A DNA stretch of 64,000 nucleotides from Halichoerus grypus (taxonomy: Eukaryota > Chordata > Mammalia > Carnivora > Phocidae), in assembly GCF_964656455.1 (NCBI RefSeq), contig NC_135718.1:52977008-53041007 (forward strand), written 5' to 3'. The notes beneath the pieces were generated by a model, which had not been told where the DNA came from, made no database searches, and worked only from the letters and a program-made list of their open reading frames with translations. The position numbers and the translations under genes were made by a program. Shown one piece after another: positions 63,939 through 64,000 of this stretch; the stretch's first letter is position 1, and every line of letters starts with the position of its first letter.

Positions 63939-64000
63939 GTATGTGAGGAAATGTTTGTTAGTGGAATATGTATTGGGTTCTCAAATCTCTGAAGCTTACA

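Overview
The window looks like ordinary nuclear DNA of a carnivoran mammal, most likely an arctoid caniform (bear, pinniped or mustelid group). The main evidence is about 80 tRNA-derived Can-SINE (SINEC) copies carrying the GGCGCCTGGGTGGCTCAG head, the CT-rich middle and the AATAAATAAAATC tail. No species is claimed. No intact protein-coding gene was found: every longer open frame lies in a SINE, a LINE, the ferritin pseudogene or GC-rich promoter-like DNA.

SINE types used below. Type A is the young form with a GAACACAAGCAGGGGGAG-like core (seen here on the reverse strand). Type B has CACAAGCAGGGGGAG followed by GCAGAGGGAGAAGCAGAC. Type C is older, with AATCTCAAGCAGACTC. Type D is a short old form with almost no CT core. 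Most type A copies still have 12-20 bp target-site duplications (TSDs), which fix their ends.

Layout. 1-17 kb: SINEs among MER5-like, L2, MIR and MaLR relics, plus an ERV solo LTR at 7.8-8.4 kb with a SINE inside it. 18-21.2 kb: a 3 kb reverse-strand L1, itself split by a ferritin light chain processed pseudogene that still shows the iron-responsive element; a SINE then entered the pseudogene. 21-44 kb: SINEs, L1 3' ends, MIR/L2 fragments, a second copy of the same solo LTR at 35.8 kb, a local 190 bp duplication at 25.4/26.4 kb and a hAT-type DNA transposon at 42 kb. 44.5-45.2 kb: the only CpG-island-like segment, with six perfect 18 bp GC-box repeats, a CACGTG site and splice-donor-like sites on the + strand; it is the best candidate for a gene start. 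45.2-64 kb: dense L1/HAL1-like, SINE and LTR sequence that could be a first intron; a possible short exon sits near the right edge (63,891).

The order of events can be read from nesting and TSDs. L2, MIR and MER5 are oldest, followed by MaLR/ERVL and L1M, then old SINEs and ERV LTRs, then young SINEs. Repeat family names come from memory of consensus sequences, not from a search. Boundaries without a TSD are good to about 10-30 bases.
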